Source of the DNA: Bacillota bacterium
GTDB lineage: Bacteria > Bacillota > Clostridia > Lachnospirales > Lachnospiraceae
Assembly: GCA_017861355.1 (NCBI GenBank)
Contig: JAGFXQ010000006.1
Location: 1 to 26,605, forward strand
DNA: 26,605 nucleotides
Direction of reading: 5' to 3'
Shown here: piece by piece, positions 1-8,900 of the stretch
Layout: each line of letters begins with the position of its first letter
How positions within the stretch are numbered: position 1 is the stretch's first letter
The notes under the pieces: generated by a model
Seen by the model: the letters and a program-made list of their open reading frames with translations, nothing else
What the model was told of the DNA's origin: nothing
Databases searched by the model: none
Position numbers and translations under genes: made by a program

Positions 1-1
1 C

Positions 2-574
2 TGGATGGGCGGAGGCAAAGGATATAAGAGCCTCGTTCTTGCTACTCTGGGAACCGGTGTTGGTGGTGGAATCATTCTGAACGGTCATATCTTATCCGGC
101 AGTAACGGTGCAGCAGGAGAGATTGGACATATTCTCGTCAACGAAGAAGAGACAAGTAGCTGTGGATGTAAGAAACAGGGTTGTCTTGAACAGTACGCAT
201 CGGCAACCGGTATTGTCAGACTGGCGAAGAAGTTTTTAGCAGAATCAGACGAGGCTTCCTCTCTTCGCGGTAAGGAAGATATCAGTGCGAAAATGGTATT
301 TGATCATGCGAAAGCAGGAGATAAGCTGGCACTTGCTGTGGTTGACAAGGCTTGCTATTATCTTGGACTTGCGATGGCTCATATCGCACAGGTCGTAGAT
401 CCGGAGGCTTTTGTTATCGGCGGCGGTGTATCCAAGGCTGGTGAAATTATTACCGAGACAGTGAAGAAGCATTACAATAAATATGTAATTGATTCTTTGA
501 AGGATAAGGAATTCAAGCTTGCAACCCTTGGAAACGATGCAGGAATCTATGGAGCAGCAAAGCTTATCCTATAG
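2..574 (+). CDS. glcK: ROK-family glucokinase, C-terminal part (5' end outside window)
   Basis: This is the C-terminal part of a cytoplasmic ROK sugar kinase, which phosphorylates glucose with ATP at the entry of glycolysis. The frame is open to the left edge, and the Met at position 5 lies inside the glycine-rich segment, so it is not the start. Visible signatures are the phosphate-binding stretch TLGTGVGGGI, the sugar-binding GEIGHI, and the ROK zinc motif, in which that His is followed by CGCKKQGCLEQ. The later GGGVS segment is also typical. Glucokinase is the likeliest ROK member because the CLEQYASATG signature is typical of ROK glucokinases, but specificity cannot be proven from a fragment. 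murB follows after 61 bases with no terminator between, suggesting co-transcription. Confidence 0.88.
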   Translation, partial: WMGGGKGYKSLVLATLGTGVGGGIILNGHILSGSNGAAGEIGHILVNEEETSSCGCKKQGCLEQYASATGIVRLAKKFLAESDEASSLRGKEDISAKMVFDHAKAGDKLALAVVDKACYYLGLAMAHIAQVVDPEAFVIGGGVSKAGEIITETVKKHYNKYVIDSLKDKEFKLATLGNDAGIYGAAKLIL

Positions 575-635
575 ACATCTTAAGGTTTGGAATGGCATAA
601 ACTAATTAATAGAATGAATAAAGTAGGTGAACTCA

Positions 636-1562
636 TTGGAGGATTTATTTTATCGTAAGTTAATTCTTACAGCACCAAAGGAGCACATCCGGCTAGACGA
701 ACCGATGGAATATCATACTTCCTTACACATCGGGGGAAAGGCGGATTTTTATATCACACCAACCGATGTAGAAGAATTGAAGGCAGTGGTTTGCTTATGT
801 AAGAACGAAAACATGCCCTACTACATCATGGGAAATGGCAGTAACCTTTTGGTTTCTGATCTTGGATACCGGGGTGTGATTCTTCAATTGGGTGATGAGT
901 TCTCTAGAGCTTGGGTTAACGAGGAGACAATCACGGCTCAAGCCGGTATACTTCTTGCCAGACTAGCCAACGTGGCAGCAGATCAAAGCCTGACTGGTTT
1001 TGAATTTGCTTCTGGAATTCCGGGAACTCTGGGCGGCGCAGTTACAATGAATGCAGGAGCTTATGACGGTGAGATGAAGCAGTGCCTTACCGGAGCCAGA
1101 GTTATGGACGAAGAAGGAAATGTGAAAGAGCTGACCTTGGATGAATTGGAGCTTGGATATAGGACTAGTATCTTGCAGAAGGAAAATTATATTCTTCTGG
1201 AAGCGGATATCCGATTATCGAGAGGTGAGGAGCAGCTCATACGCCAGAAAATGAATGAATTGAATGCGCAGAGGCGCGAGAAGCAGCCTCTGGATAAATA
1301 CAGCGCCGGTAGTACTTTTAAGAGACCGGTCGGTTATTTTGCAGGAAAATTGATCAATGATGCAGGACTTCGTGGTTACCAGGTCGGTGGAGCAGCGGTA
1401 TCGGAGAAACACTGTGGATTTGTTATTAATAAAGACAATGCAACGGCAGAGGATTTTCTCTCTGTGATTCGTGATGTCATCCGAATTGTGGACGAGAAGT
1501 TTGGTGTACAATTAGAACCGGAAGTAAAGTTTCTCGGTGAAGCTATGAAGCTTTATCCATAG
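636..1562 (+). CDS. murB: UDP-N-acetylmuramate dehydrogenase MurB
   Basis: MurB reduces UDP-GlcNAc-enolpyruvate to UDP-MurNAc with FAD and NADPH in cytoplasmic peptidoglycan precursor synthesis. The protein is about 308 aa, normal for the family. The FAD-binding domain shows GNGSNLLVSD and SGIPGTLGGAVTMNAGAY; the C-terminal MurB domain shows SAGSTFKRP with the catalytic Ser (S226) and LEPEV with the catalytic Glu (E296). The YRTSIL segment supplies the conserved Tyr-Arg. I place the start at the TTG at 636 rather than the in-frame GTG at 627, because AGGTGA at 625-630 sits 5 bases before the TTG and would overlap the GTG. rapZ follows 21 bases downstream, so these genes probably form an operon. 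Confidence 0.95.
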   Translation: MEDLFYRKLILTAPKEHIRLDEPMEYHTSLHIGGKADFYITPTDVEELKAVVCLCKNENMPYYIMGNGSNLLVSDLGYRGVILQLGDEFSRAWVNEETITAQAGILLARLANVAADQSLTGFEFASGIPGTLGGAVTMNAGAYDGEMKQCLTGARVMDEEGNVKELTLDELELGYRTSILQKENYILLEADIRLSRGEEQLIRQKMNELNAQRREKQPLDKYSAGSTFKRPVGYFAGKLINDAGLRGYQVGGAAVSEKHCGFVINKDNATAEDFLSVIRDVIRIVDEKFGVQLEPEVKFLGEAMKLYP

Positions 1563-1583
1563 CAATCGTTAGGAGATGGGCAT

Positions 1584-2438
1584 ATGAGATTTGTGATAGT
1601 AACCGGAATGTCAGGAGCAGGAAAAAGCTCTGCATTAAAAATGCTGGAGGATATCGGATATTTTTGTGTAGATAATCTGCCCATTCCATTAGTGAAGAAG
1701 TTTGCCCGGCTCATTATGCAGGGGAACCAGAACAGGGTGGCCCTGGGACTGGATATCCGTAGCGGGCAGGCACTTAAGGAACTGGATTCAGTACTCAGCG
1801 ATATGAAACGCTCCGATCTGAATTACGAGATTTTATTTCTGGATTGTACTCCGGAGGTATTGGTTAAGCGATACAAAGAAACCAGGAGAAGCCATCCGTT
1901 ATCCGGTGCAGACCGGGTTGAGAAAGGAATTGCACTGGAGAAGGAACGACTGGCCTTTTTGCGTAAAAGAGCGGATGTTATTATTGATACCAGCCATCTC
2001 CTGACCAGAGAACTGAAAGCACAGATCAACAAGATCTACCAGGAGGATCAGAAGTTCAGTAATTTCTTCGTCACGATACTTTCCTTTGGATTCAAATATG
2101 GTATTCCGGTAGATTCAGATTTGGTTTATGATGTAAGATTTTTGCCAAATCCCTTCTATATACCGGAACTAAAAGCGAAAACCGGCAATGAATCAGAAGT
2201 AAAAAGCTTTGTTATGGAATCTGAGACAGCTGTGCAATTTTTGGATAAATTAGAGGACATGTTATTGTTTTTGATTCCTCATTATATTGATGAGGGTAAG
2301 AATCAGCTGGTAGTAAGCATCGGTTGTACCGGGGGCAAACATCGCTCCGTAACTCTTGTAAATGAGTTGGGTGAGAGACTTCGGAAGACGGAGTATGGGT
2401 TAAAAATTGAGCATAGGGATATTGATCGTGATGCTTAA
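1584..2438 (+). CDS. rapZ: RapZ/YvcJ-family nucleotide-binding protein
   Basis: This is a cytoplasmic P-loop ATP/GTP-binding protein of the RapZ (YvcJ) family, 284 aa, full length for the family. The Walker A motif GMSGAGKSS is at residues 8-16, and the C-terminal RapZ domain has the diagnostic GCTGGKHRSV near residue 250. In E. coli RapZ is an RNase E adaptor controlling glucosamine-6-phosphate synthase. In Firmicutes the role is less clear and linked to cell wall and competence. Its place directly after murB and before whiA fits a wall or division setting. The start is ATG 1584, with AGGAGATGGG just upstream. In Bacillus yvcK lies between this gene and whiA; here the two are 16 bases apart and yvcK is absent. 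Confidence 0.94.
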   Translation: MRFVIVTGMSGAGKSSALKMLEDIGYFCVDNLPIPLVKKFARLIMQGNQNRVALGLDIRSGQALKELDSVLSDMKRSDLNYEILFLDCTPEVLVKRYKETRRSHPLSGADRVEKGIALEKERLAFLRKRADVIIDTSHLLTRELKAQINKIYQEDQKFSNFFVTILSFGFKYGIPVDSDLVYDVRFLPNPFYIPELKAKTGNESEVKSFVMESETAVQFLDKLEDMLLFLIPHYIDEGKNQLVVSIGCTGGKHRSVTLVNELGERLRKTEYGLKIEHRDIDRDA

Positions 2439-2454
2439 ATAGTTGGAGGTTCAT

Positions 2455-3450
2455 ATGTCATTTTCATCGGATGTGAAGGAAGAACTTTCCTTACAGTTAA
2501 GCAGTGCAAGACATTGCAGGTTGGCTGAATTATCAGCTATTTTGTCCTATGAAGGGCATATTATATATTCGGGGAAAAGCTTTTACTTAAAATTGCAAAC
2601 GGAAAATCTGGTTGTTGCAAGAAAGTACTTTACATTAATCCGAAAAACATTTAATATAAATAGTGATGTTTCAGTAAAAACTAGTTCTAGCTTGAATAAG
2701 AGTAGTATCTATATTCTGATAATACGTAATAGCGAAGATGTCAAGAGAATACTTCAGGCAGCCAAACTGCCACTTCGTGAATATTTACCTGGGAAGGAAA
2801 ATAATCCGGTGGTTCATAGTGAGCGAATTGGCTTAGCAAGTCAGCTAATTACGCAAAACGCCTGCTGCAAGAGGGCATTCATTCGAGGAGCATTCTTATC
2901 ATCGGGTTCGATGAGCGATCCGAAGAAAGCCTATCATCTGGAGATTGTTATCTCGGATCATGAAAAAGCGGAACAGTTACAGGATATGATACAGACTTTT
3001 TCGATTGACGCAAAAATAGTAATCCGTAAGAAGAATTACGTAGTTTATATTAAGGAAGGCTCTCAGATTGTTGATCTTCTGAATGTCATGGAGGCACACA
3101 TTGCCTTGATGAATCTGGAGAATGTGAGAATACTGAAGGAAATGCGCAATTCCATTAATCGACAGGTTAATTGCGAAGCGGCGAATATTAATAAGACCGT
3201 TACCGCTGCATCCAAACAGATGGAAGATATCTTTTATATCAGAGACACTGTTGGGTTGGGGGACCTTGCAGATGGGTTGGAGGATATCGCAAGATTACGA
3301 ATCGAATATCCTGAGGCTTCATTAAAGGAGCTCGGTGCGATGCTGTTGCCGCCGATTGGTAAATCTGGTGTTAACCATAGATTGCGAAGGCTAAGTATGA
3401 TAGCAGATCAATTGCGAGAGCATAAGGAGGAAAATAGTCATGATAACTAA
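2455..3450 (+). CDS. whiA: Sporulation/division regulator WhiA
   Basis: WhiA is a DNA-binding protein with a LAGLIDADG-like homing-endonuclease fold and a C-terminal helix-turn-helix domain. It is known in Streptomyces sporulation and in Bacillus division and chromosome segregation. The 331-aa product starts SFSSDVKEELS, the usual WhiA N-terminus. It shows the central CCKRAFIRGAFLSSGS and NCEAANINKTVTAA segments, then a C-terminal HTH region with LGAMLLPPIGKSGVNHR. Start ATG 2455 is supported by GGAGGT at 2445-2450; the in-frame TTG at 2443 lies within that ribosome binding site. The 3' end overlaps the next gene by 11 bases, so translation is probably coupled. Confidence 0.95.
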   Translation: MSFSSDVKEELSLQLSSARHCRLAELSAILSYEGHIIYSGKSFYLKLQTENLVVARKYFTLIRKTFNINSDVSVKTSSSLNKSSIYILIIRNSEDVKRILQAAKLPLREYLPGKENNPVVHSERIGLASQLITQNACCKRAFIRGAFLSSGSMSDPKKAYHLEIVISDHEKAEQLQDMIQTFSIDAKIVIRKKNYVVYIKEGSQIVDLLNVMEAHIALMNLENVRILKEMRNSINRQVNCEAANINKTVTAASKQMEDIFYIRDTVGLGDLADGLEDIARLRIEYPEASLKELGAMLLPPIGKSGVNHRLRRLSMIADQLREHKEENSHDN

Positions 3451-3694
3451 GGAAATTGTAATTAACATCCCTACCGGCTTAGAAGCCAGACCAGTTGCAT
3501 TGCTTGTCCAAGTTGCAAGCCAGTATGAATGCAGTATTTACGTTGCCAGTGAAGATAAACGCGTGAATGCGAAAAGTATAATGGGTATGATGAGCATGGG
3601 TATTTCAGCCGGTGAGTCAGTGGTTGTTAGTGCTGACGGTCCTGATGAAAAGGCGGCTATTGAGAATATCGAGAAGTATTTAAGCAGTAAATAA
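3440..3694 (+). CDS. HPr-fold protein with Glu at the His15 site (Crh-like)
   Basis: This 84-aa protein has the HPr fold. HPr normally carries phosphate on His15 in GLHARPA; here the aligned segment is GLEARPV, with Glu exactly at residue 15. The regulatory Ser46 is kept in NAKSIMGMMSMG. This mirrors Bacillus Crh, which has Gln15 and Ser46, cannot act in sugar uptake, and serves as a catabolite-repression cofactor for CcpA after phosphorylation by HPr kinase. In Bacillus crh also lies just after whiA. I infer a Crh-like regulatory role and not PTS transport; the Glu could mimic a phosphorylated state. The start ATG overlaps the whiA end, with AAGGAGG at 3424-3430. A terminator follows at 3734. 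Confidence 0.9.
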   Translation: MITKEIVINIPTGLEARPVALLVQVASQYECSIYVASEDKRVNAKSIMGMMSMGISAGESVVVSADGPDEKAAIENIEKYLSSK

Positions 3695-3733
3695 TCTTAT
3701 AATTGATGAAATTCTATAAATAGTGATAAAAGT

Positions 3734-3762
3734 AGGACACAGAGCCATTCTGTGTCCTTTTG
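3734..3762 (+). terminator. Intrinsic terminator after the murB-whiA-HPr run
   Basis: A perfect 10-bp stem (AGGACACAGA at 3734-3743 and TCTGTGTCCT at 3749-3758) with a 5-base loop is followed by TTTT. It closes the murB-to-HPr operon 40 bases after the last stop codon. Confidence 0.92.
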
Positions 3763-3878
3763 CAGTGCGTACAGCAAGTGTGCAAAATAATCAAATATAT
3801 AATAAGAAAAAATGACCAATGTTAATTATTTGATTTTAGGTAATAATATAGGAAGTATAGGTTGAAATTTAATCCAAT

Positions 3879-3939
3879 AGAAATATTTAAAAACATCCCT
3901 TTGAAAGTAAACTTTCACGGTCTGTTTATAAATATTTCT
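3879..3939. repeat. Long imperfect inverted repeat in the 3695-4099 gap
   Basis: A perfect 11-bp outer repeat (AGAAATATTTA at 3879-3889, TAAATATTTCT at 3929-3939) encloses a second paired block (AAACA 3891-3895 with TGTTT 3923-3927). At the centre is a 7-bp hairpin (TGAAAGT 3902-3908 with ACTTTCA 3911-3917). About 25 pairs can form in all. There is no T-run after it, so it is not a normal terminator. It may be an operator or cruciform site, a small structured RNA, or a relic of a miniature element. The rest of this gene-free gap holds the upstream terminator, a 9-bp AT-rich inverted repeat (3789-3797 / 3827-3835), direct repeats and a promoter. Confidence 0.6.
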
Positions 3940-3967
3940 GCTGGCCTGAATAGTTACAAATTTATGA

Positions 3968-4002
3968 ATGTAAATTAATATCAATTACCATGTAAATTAA
4001 TA
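3968..4002. repeat. Two 13-bp direct repeats spaced by two helical turns
   Basis: ATGTAAATTAATA occurs at 3968-3980 and again at 3990-4002, start-to-start 22 bp, just upstream of the extended -10 promoter of the deacetylase gene. Identical sites on the same face of the helix near a promoter with a poor -35 box suggest an activator binding site (inference). Confidence 0.5.
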
Positions 4003-4030
4003 GAATCGTAAGGAATTATAAAAAATTATG

Positions 4031-4039
4031 TGCTATACT
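4031..4039 (+). promoter_or_regulatory. Extended -10 promoter for the deacetylase gene
   Basis: TGCTATACT is an extended -10 element (TG at 4031-4032, TATACT at 4034-4039). No good -35 hexamer is present at the right distance. Transcription would begin near 4046. That leaves the in-frame GTG at 4049 almost leaderless and supports ATG 4100 as the gene start. Confidence 0.55.
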
Positions 4040-4099
4040 TTTTTATGAGTGAAAGGGGTACTGTACCAGGGTTTCGTACCACGGGAAAAGAGGTTTGAG

Positions 4100-5560
4100 A
4101 TGTCGAGACATAATCAGGAAAAACAAAAAAATAGAAAGCCCACTAGATTTCTTCGGCTTATCATTCTGGAGATTGTAGTGCTGATTGCCTTATTCGGGTC
4201 CTATCGTTTGTATCTTTCAATGAAGGCACAGGATCAGTCGGGACCGAAGAACAACAGCCAGCAATCCGATACGGATTCCAAGGGTCCGAAAGATGAGGAT
4301 AGTAAAAATGAAGATCCAAAGGATGCAGAGAATGTGCTGACTCCGGAGGAAATAGCGGCACAGGAAGAACAAGAACGTCTCCAAAAAGAGATTACTCATC
4401 GACAGGAGATCATCGCCGGGGCAGATCAATTGGCATTAGGTTATGATTATGATGGAGCAATTAACTTCATCAAAGAGTATAAAAGCAGTGAAGGTAATTA
4501 TCAGGTATATCCTGAGCTAAGTGATGCAGTCAGCCGACTGGAAAAGGAGAAAGGAACGTTATTACAACTGGGTGGCTCCTATGATTCTGTTACCAAGATT
4601 AATCATATATTTTTCCATTCACTGATTGCAGATAATTCGAAAGCATTTGATGGTGATGGAGATTCTCGTGGTTATAATATGTACATGGCTACGGTATCAG
4701 AATTTAATAAAATAATTCAGAAAATGTATGAGGACAATTATGTTCTCGTAAATATATCGGATTTAACCAAGAAGGTAACTTTGGAGGATGGATCAACGGA
4801 ATATCAGGAAGGCGATATCTACCTGAGGGAGGGTAAGAAACCCTTCGTTATCTCTGTTGATGATGTATGCTATTATGAATATATGGATCAGGATGGGTTT
4901 TCCTCACGGATTGTTCTGGATGAAAACGGAGCACCTACCTGTGAAATGATCTTAGATGATGGAACAAAGGTGAATGGGCTTTTTGATGTAGTACCAATTC
5001 TGGATGCTTTTGTCAAGGAACATCCGGATTTCTCGTATCGGGGAGCAAAGGGCTTGCTGGCACTAACCGGATATGAAGGGATACTAGGTTATCGTACGAA
5101 TGATCCGAAATCACCGACTTATGATGAGGATGTGAAGCAGGTAACAGAAGTAGCCAAGGCATTAAAGGCGGATGGTTGGGAATTTGCATCTCATGGCTGG
5201 GGGCATAAGAATCTTCAGGAGATTGACCTTGCATTCCTGAAGAGAGACACCAATCGTTGGCTGAAGGAGGTCGCACCTCTGATTGGGGGAAGTGATGTTT
5301 TAGTATTCCCCTTTGGAGTTGATTTTGAGACTACCTTAGGTACCTACTCCAGTGATAAGTATCATTTTCTTAAGAAAAGCGGTTTCAATGTATTCTTGGG
5401 AGTATATAGTAAGCCCTGGATGCATATTAAGAAAGATTATGTTAGAATGACACGACGACCGATTGATGGACAGGCTATGATAGAATATCCGGAGCGGCTA
5501 ATGGATCTGTTTAATCCGAGGGATGTTCTGGATCCGGATCGACCGAAAAGAAACTGGTAA
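4100..5560 (+). CDS. Membrane-anchored polysaccharide deacetylase (NodB/CE4 fold)
   Basis: This is a predicted extracellular enzyme removing acetyl groups from an N-acetylated polysaccharide, possibly peptidoglycan or an exopolysaccharide. The 486-aa product begins with a basic stretch and one membrane helix (about residues 17-37). A charged low-complexity linker rich in Asp, Glu, Lys and Pro follows, then a coiled-coil-like segment, then the deacetylase domain. Metal and catalytic motifs seen are SVDDV (D254, D255; motif 1) and SHGWGH (H365, H369; motif 2). VFPFG matches the later conserved Pro-rich motif. I chose ATG 4100 because AGAGG lies 6 bases upstream and the promoter maps to 4031-4039; an in-frame GTG at 4049 is less likely. 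The substrate is not determinable. Confidence 0.85.
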   Translation: MSRHNQEKQKNRKPTRFLRLIILEIVVLIALFGSYRLYLSMKAQDQSGPKNNSQQSDTDSKGPKDEDSKNEDPKDAENVLTPEEIAAQEEQERLQKEITHRQEIIAGADQLALGYDYDGAINFIKEYKSSEGNYQVYPELSDAVSRLEKEKGTLLQLGGSYDSVTKINHIFFHSLIADNSKAFDGDGDSRGYNMYMATVSEFNKIIQKMYEDNYVLVNISDLTKKVTLEDGSTEYQEGDIYLREGKKPFVISVDDVCYYEYMDQDGFSSRIVLDENGAPTCEMILDDGTKVNGLFDVVPILDAFVKEHPDFSYRGAKGLLALTGYEGILGYRTNDPKSPTYDEDVKQVTEVAKALKADGWEFASHGWGHKNLQEIDLAFLKRDTNRWLKEVAPLIGGSDVLVFPFGVDFETTLGTYSSDKYHFLKKSGFNVFLGVYSKPWMHIKKDYVRMTRRPIDGQAMIEYPERLMDLFNPRDVLDPDRPKRNW

Positions 5561-5601
5561 AATCATGAAATAATCATAATTTAACATAAATTAAATAACA
5601 G

Positions 5602-5643
5602 AGGTGTTGCTGATGAGACTGAGAACTCAAGGCAGCACCTTTA
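5602..5643 (+). terminator. Probable terminator after the deacetylase gene
   Basis: A 9-bp stem with one G-T pair (AGGTGTTGC 5602-5610, GCAGCACCT 5632-5640), with an inner GAG/CTC pairing, is followed by a short TTTA run. The T-tract is weak, so termination may be partial. Confidence 0.6.
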
Positions 5644-5707
5644 ATGTATCAGGGGTGAAACAAGAATAATACAGTGAGCATTCTGATATGAATAAGCATC
5701 CGTATGA

Positions 5708-5736
5708 TTGACAAGTTTTCTTGGGTGGAATATTAT
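5708..5736 (+). promoter_or_regulatory. Near-consensus sigma-A promoter for dnaE-pfkA
   Basis: TTGACA (5708-5713), a 17-bp spacer and TATTAT (5731-5736) make a near-perfect housekeeping promoter. Transcription should start near 5743, giving an unusually long leader of about 195 bases before dnaE. A second, weaker candidate closer to the gene is the extended -10 TGCTATTAT at 5879-5887. Confidence 0.8.
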
Positions 5737-5742
5737 TATATT

Positions 5743-5771
5743 GTGAATTATAAAGTGCATAATTCACTTTT
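5743..5771 (+). other. Hairpin at the 5' end of the dnaE leader
   Basis: GTGAATTAT (5743-5751) and ATAATTCAC (5759-5767) form a perfect 9-bp stem with a 7-base loop, followed by TTTT. It starts at the predicted +1 of the dnaE promoter. It could stabilise the transcript end, act as an operator, or terminate early. Farther down the leader are a small AGTGC/GCACT hairpin (5795-5810) and the 14-bp palindrome TTCTATATATAGAA (5900-5913). No known riboswitch was recognised. Confidence 0.55.
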
Positions 5772-5938
5772 ATAGATTGTGCCTGCGTAATCATAGTGCG
5801 CTTGGGCACTGGGTACAAATCTAACTCAAAGAAGTTCATATAACTTTTTATTGATGACACGAATTTGAACCTTGTATATGCTATTATGTTTATTAGATCT
5901 TCTATATATAGAATAGAATGTGAGGAAGGGGGTTGAAC

Positions 5939-8900
5939 ATGAATTTTACTCATTTACATTTACATACGGAATACAGCCTACTGGACGGTTCCGGTAAGAT
6001 CAAAGAGATGGTGCATCGCGCCAAAGAGCTTGGGATGGATAGTATAGCAATTACAGACCATGGAGTTATGTATGGCGTAATTGATTTTTATAAAGCATGT
6101 GTCGCGGAAGGGATTCGACCGGTAATCGGTTGTGAGGTTTATGTTGCTCCGAATTCAAGACTGGACCGGGAGCTTGGTGCTTCCGAGGAACGCTATTACC
6201 ATTTGGTATTGTTAGCCGAGAATAATGTCGGCTATCAGAACTTGATGAAAATTGTCTCCAGAGGTTTTCTGGATGGATTTTATTATAAACCGCGTATTGA
6301 TTATGAGCTTCTGGAGCAATACCATGAAGGAATCATTGCACTCAGTGCCTGTCTCGGCGGTGAAGTTGCCACGAACCTAAGAAGAGGCTTTTATGCGGAA
6401 GCAAAGCAGGTTGCTAAGCGGCTACAGAGTGTCTTCGGCGAGAATAATTTCTTCCTGGAGCTTCAAGACCATGGAATGGAGGAGCAGAAGAATGTGAATC
6501 AGGCACTTCTTCGCATGTCTTCGGAGACAGGAATTAAGCTGGTTGCGACAAATGATGTTCATTATACCTTCGCAGAGGATGCACAGCCGCATGATATCTT
6601 GCTCTGTATTCAGACTCAGAAGAAGGTTACGGATGAGAATCGTATGCGATATGAGGGAGGTCAATATTATCTGAAGTCGCCCGAGGAGATGCTGTCTCTC
6701 TTTCCATATGCAGCAGAAGCGCTGGAGAATACTCATGATATTGCACAACGATGCAATGTTACGATTGCCTTTGGTGAATATAAATTACCGGTTTATCCGG
6801 TACCGGATCCTTATAATGCATTCGAATATCTGACCAAGCTTTGTCATGAGGGCTTAGAGGAACGCTATCAGCCGGTGACGCAGGAATTATGGGATCGAAT
6901 GGATTATGAATTAAAGACAATTCAAAATATGGGTTTTGTGGATTATTTCCTGATTACCTGGGATTTTATTAAGTACGCTAGGGATAATAATATCAGTGTC
7001 GGACCGGGCCGTGGTAGTGCTGCCGGTTCCATTGTATCCTATGCTCTTCATATCACTGACATCGATCCGATTAAGTATAGCTTGTTGTTTGAGCGTTTCC
7101 TTAATCCGGAACGACTTACCATGCCTGATATTGATATTGACTTCTGCTTTGAAAGAAGGCAGGAGGTAATTGATTATGTAACTAGAAAATATGGCAAGGA
7201 TAAGGTGGTTCAGATTGTTACCTTTGGAACCATGGCAGCAAGAGCCGTGATTCGTGATGTTGGTCGTGCCTTGGATCTTCCTTATGCTCAGGTGGATACC
7301 GTAGCGAAGATGATACCGACCGAGCTCGGGATTACCATCGAGAAGGCATTATCCGCCAATAAAGATCTGAAAGCTTTATATGAGACGAATGATGAAGTGA
7401 AATATCTGATTAATATGTCCAAGCGTTTAGAGGGCTTACCCAGACATACCTCGATGCATGCGGCAGGGGTTGTAATCGGTAAGGAAAGTCTGGATGAATA
7501 CGTTCCGCTTTCCCGTTCTTCAGACGATTCCGTCACCACTCAGTTTACGATGACTACGCTCGAAGAGCTTGGACTGCTTAAAATGGATTTTCTGGGTCTG
7601 CGTACCTTGACTGTAATCCAGAATGCAGAGGCCCTTGTGAATAAGAAGAGATCGAAAACAGATCGATTCGATATCAAGAAGATTGATTATAATGACTCAA
7701 AGGTCTATGAGTTAATTTCCTCGGCGAAGACGGAAGGTATCTTCCAATTGGAAAGTGCAGGGATGAAGAGCTTCATGAAGGAATTGAAGCCAAGGAATCT
7801 GGAGGATATCATTGCCGGTATTGCATTATATCGTCCGGGCCCAATGGAATTTATCCCTAAGTATGTTAAGGGAAAGAATGAAGCAGGGCATATCACCTAT
7901 GAGTGCCCGCAATTAGAGCCAATTCTCTCTCCTACCTATGGGTGTATTGTTTATCAAGAGCAGGTTATGCAAATTGTTCGTGATCTGGCTGGTTATAGTT
8001 ATGGACGAAGTGACTTGGTTCGACGTGCTATGTCCAAGAAGAAAGAATCGGTCATGATCAAGGAGCGCCAGAGCTTTGTCTACGGTAACGAAGAGGAAGG
8101 AGTTCCCGGCTGTATTAAGAATGGAATTCCGGAAACAGTAGCGAACCATATCTATGATGAGATGATGGATTTTGCAAAATATGCCTTCAATAAGTCCCAT
8201 GCCGCAGCTTATGCAGTAGTCTCCTATGAGACGGCATATCTGAAGAGCTATTACCCGGTTGAATTCATGGCGGCGCTGATGACCTCGGTAATCGATAACC
8301 CTGGCAAGGTTTCTGAATATATCTTCACCTGCAGGCAGATGGGTATTGAGATTCTGCCTCCGGATATTAATGAGGGAGACACCGTATTTACTGTATCGAA
8401 GGGTGCGATAAGATATGCTTTGTCCGCGATCAAGGGAGTTGGTAAACCGGTCATTGAAGCTATCGTGGCAGAACGCGCGGAGAATGGATTTTTCCTTAAT
8501 CTGAAAGATTTTGCTACCCGTCTATCCGGCAAAGAGGTGAATAAGAGAACCGTGGAAAGCTTTATCAAGGCCGGTGTATTCGACAGTCTGCATCCGATCC
8601 GGAGACAGTTGATGCTTTCCTATGTACAGGTATTGGACGACATCGCAGCTGACAAGAAGAAATCCTTAACCGGGCAAATGACGTTGTTTGATTTTGCAGG
8701 TGAGGAGGAGAAGAATGATTATGAGATGTCCATGCCTGAAGTTTCGGAATACAACAAGGATCAGCTTCTTGCTCTGGAGAAAGAAGTACTGGGCATCTAC
8801 GTCAGTGGGCATCCGCTGGAAGCGTATGAGAATAGAATCAAGAAAAATGTATCTGTCAATTCCAATGACTTTGCGATAGACGAAGAGACCGACAGACCCA

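Noticed and set aside
4049..4099. 17-codon N-terminal extension of the deacetylase from GTG 4049
   Set aside because: The promoter at 4031-4039 would leave this GTG almost leaderless; AGAGG before ATG 4100 fits better.
5627..5953. 108-codon minus-strand frame before dnaE
   Set aside because: It runs across the dnaE promoter, leader and start codon and has irregular composition.
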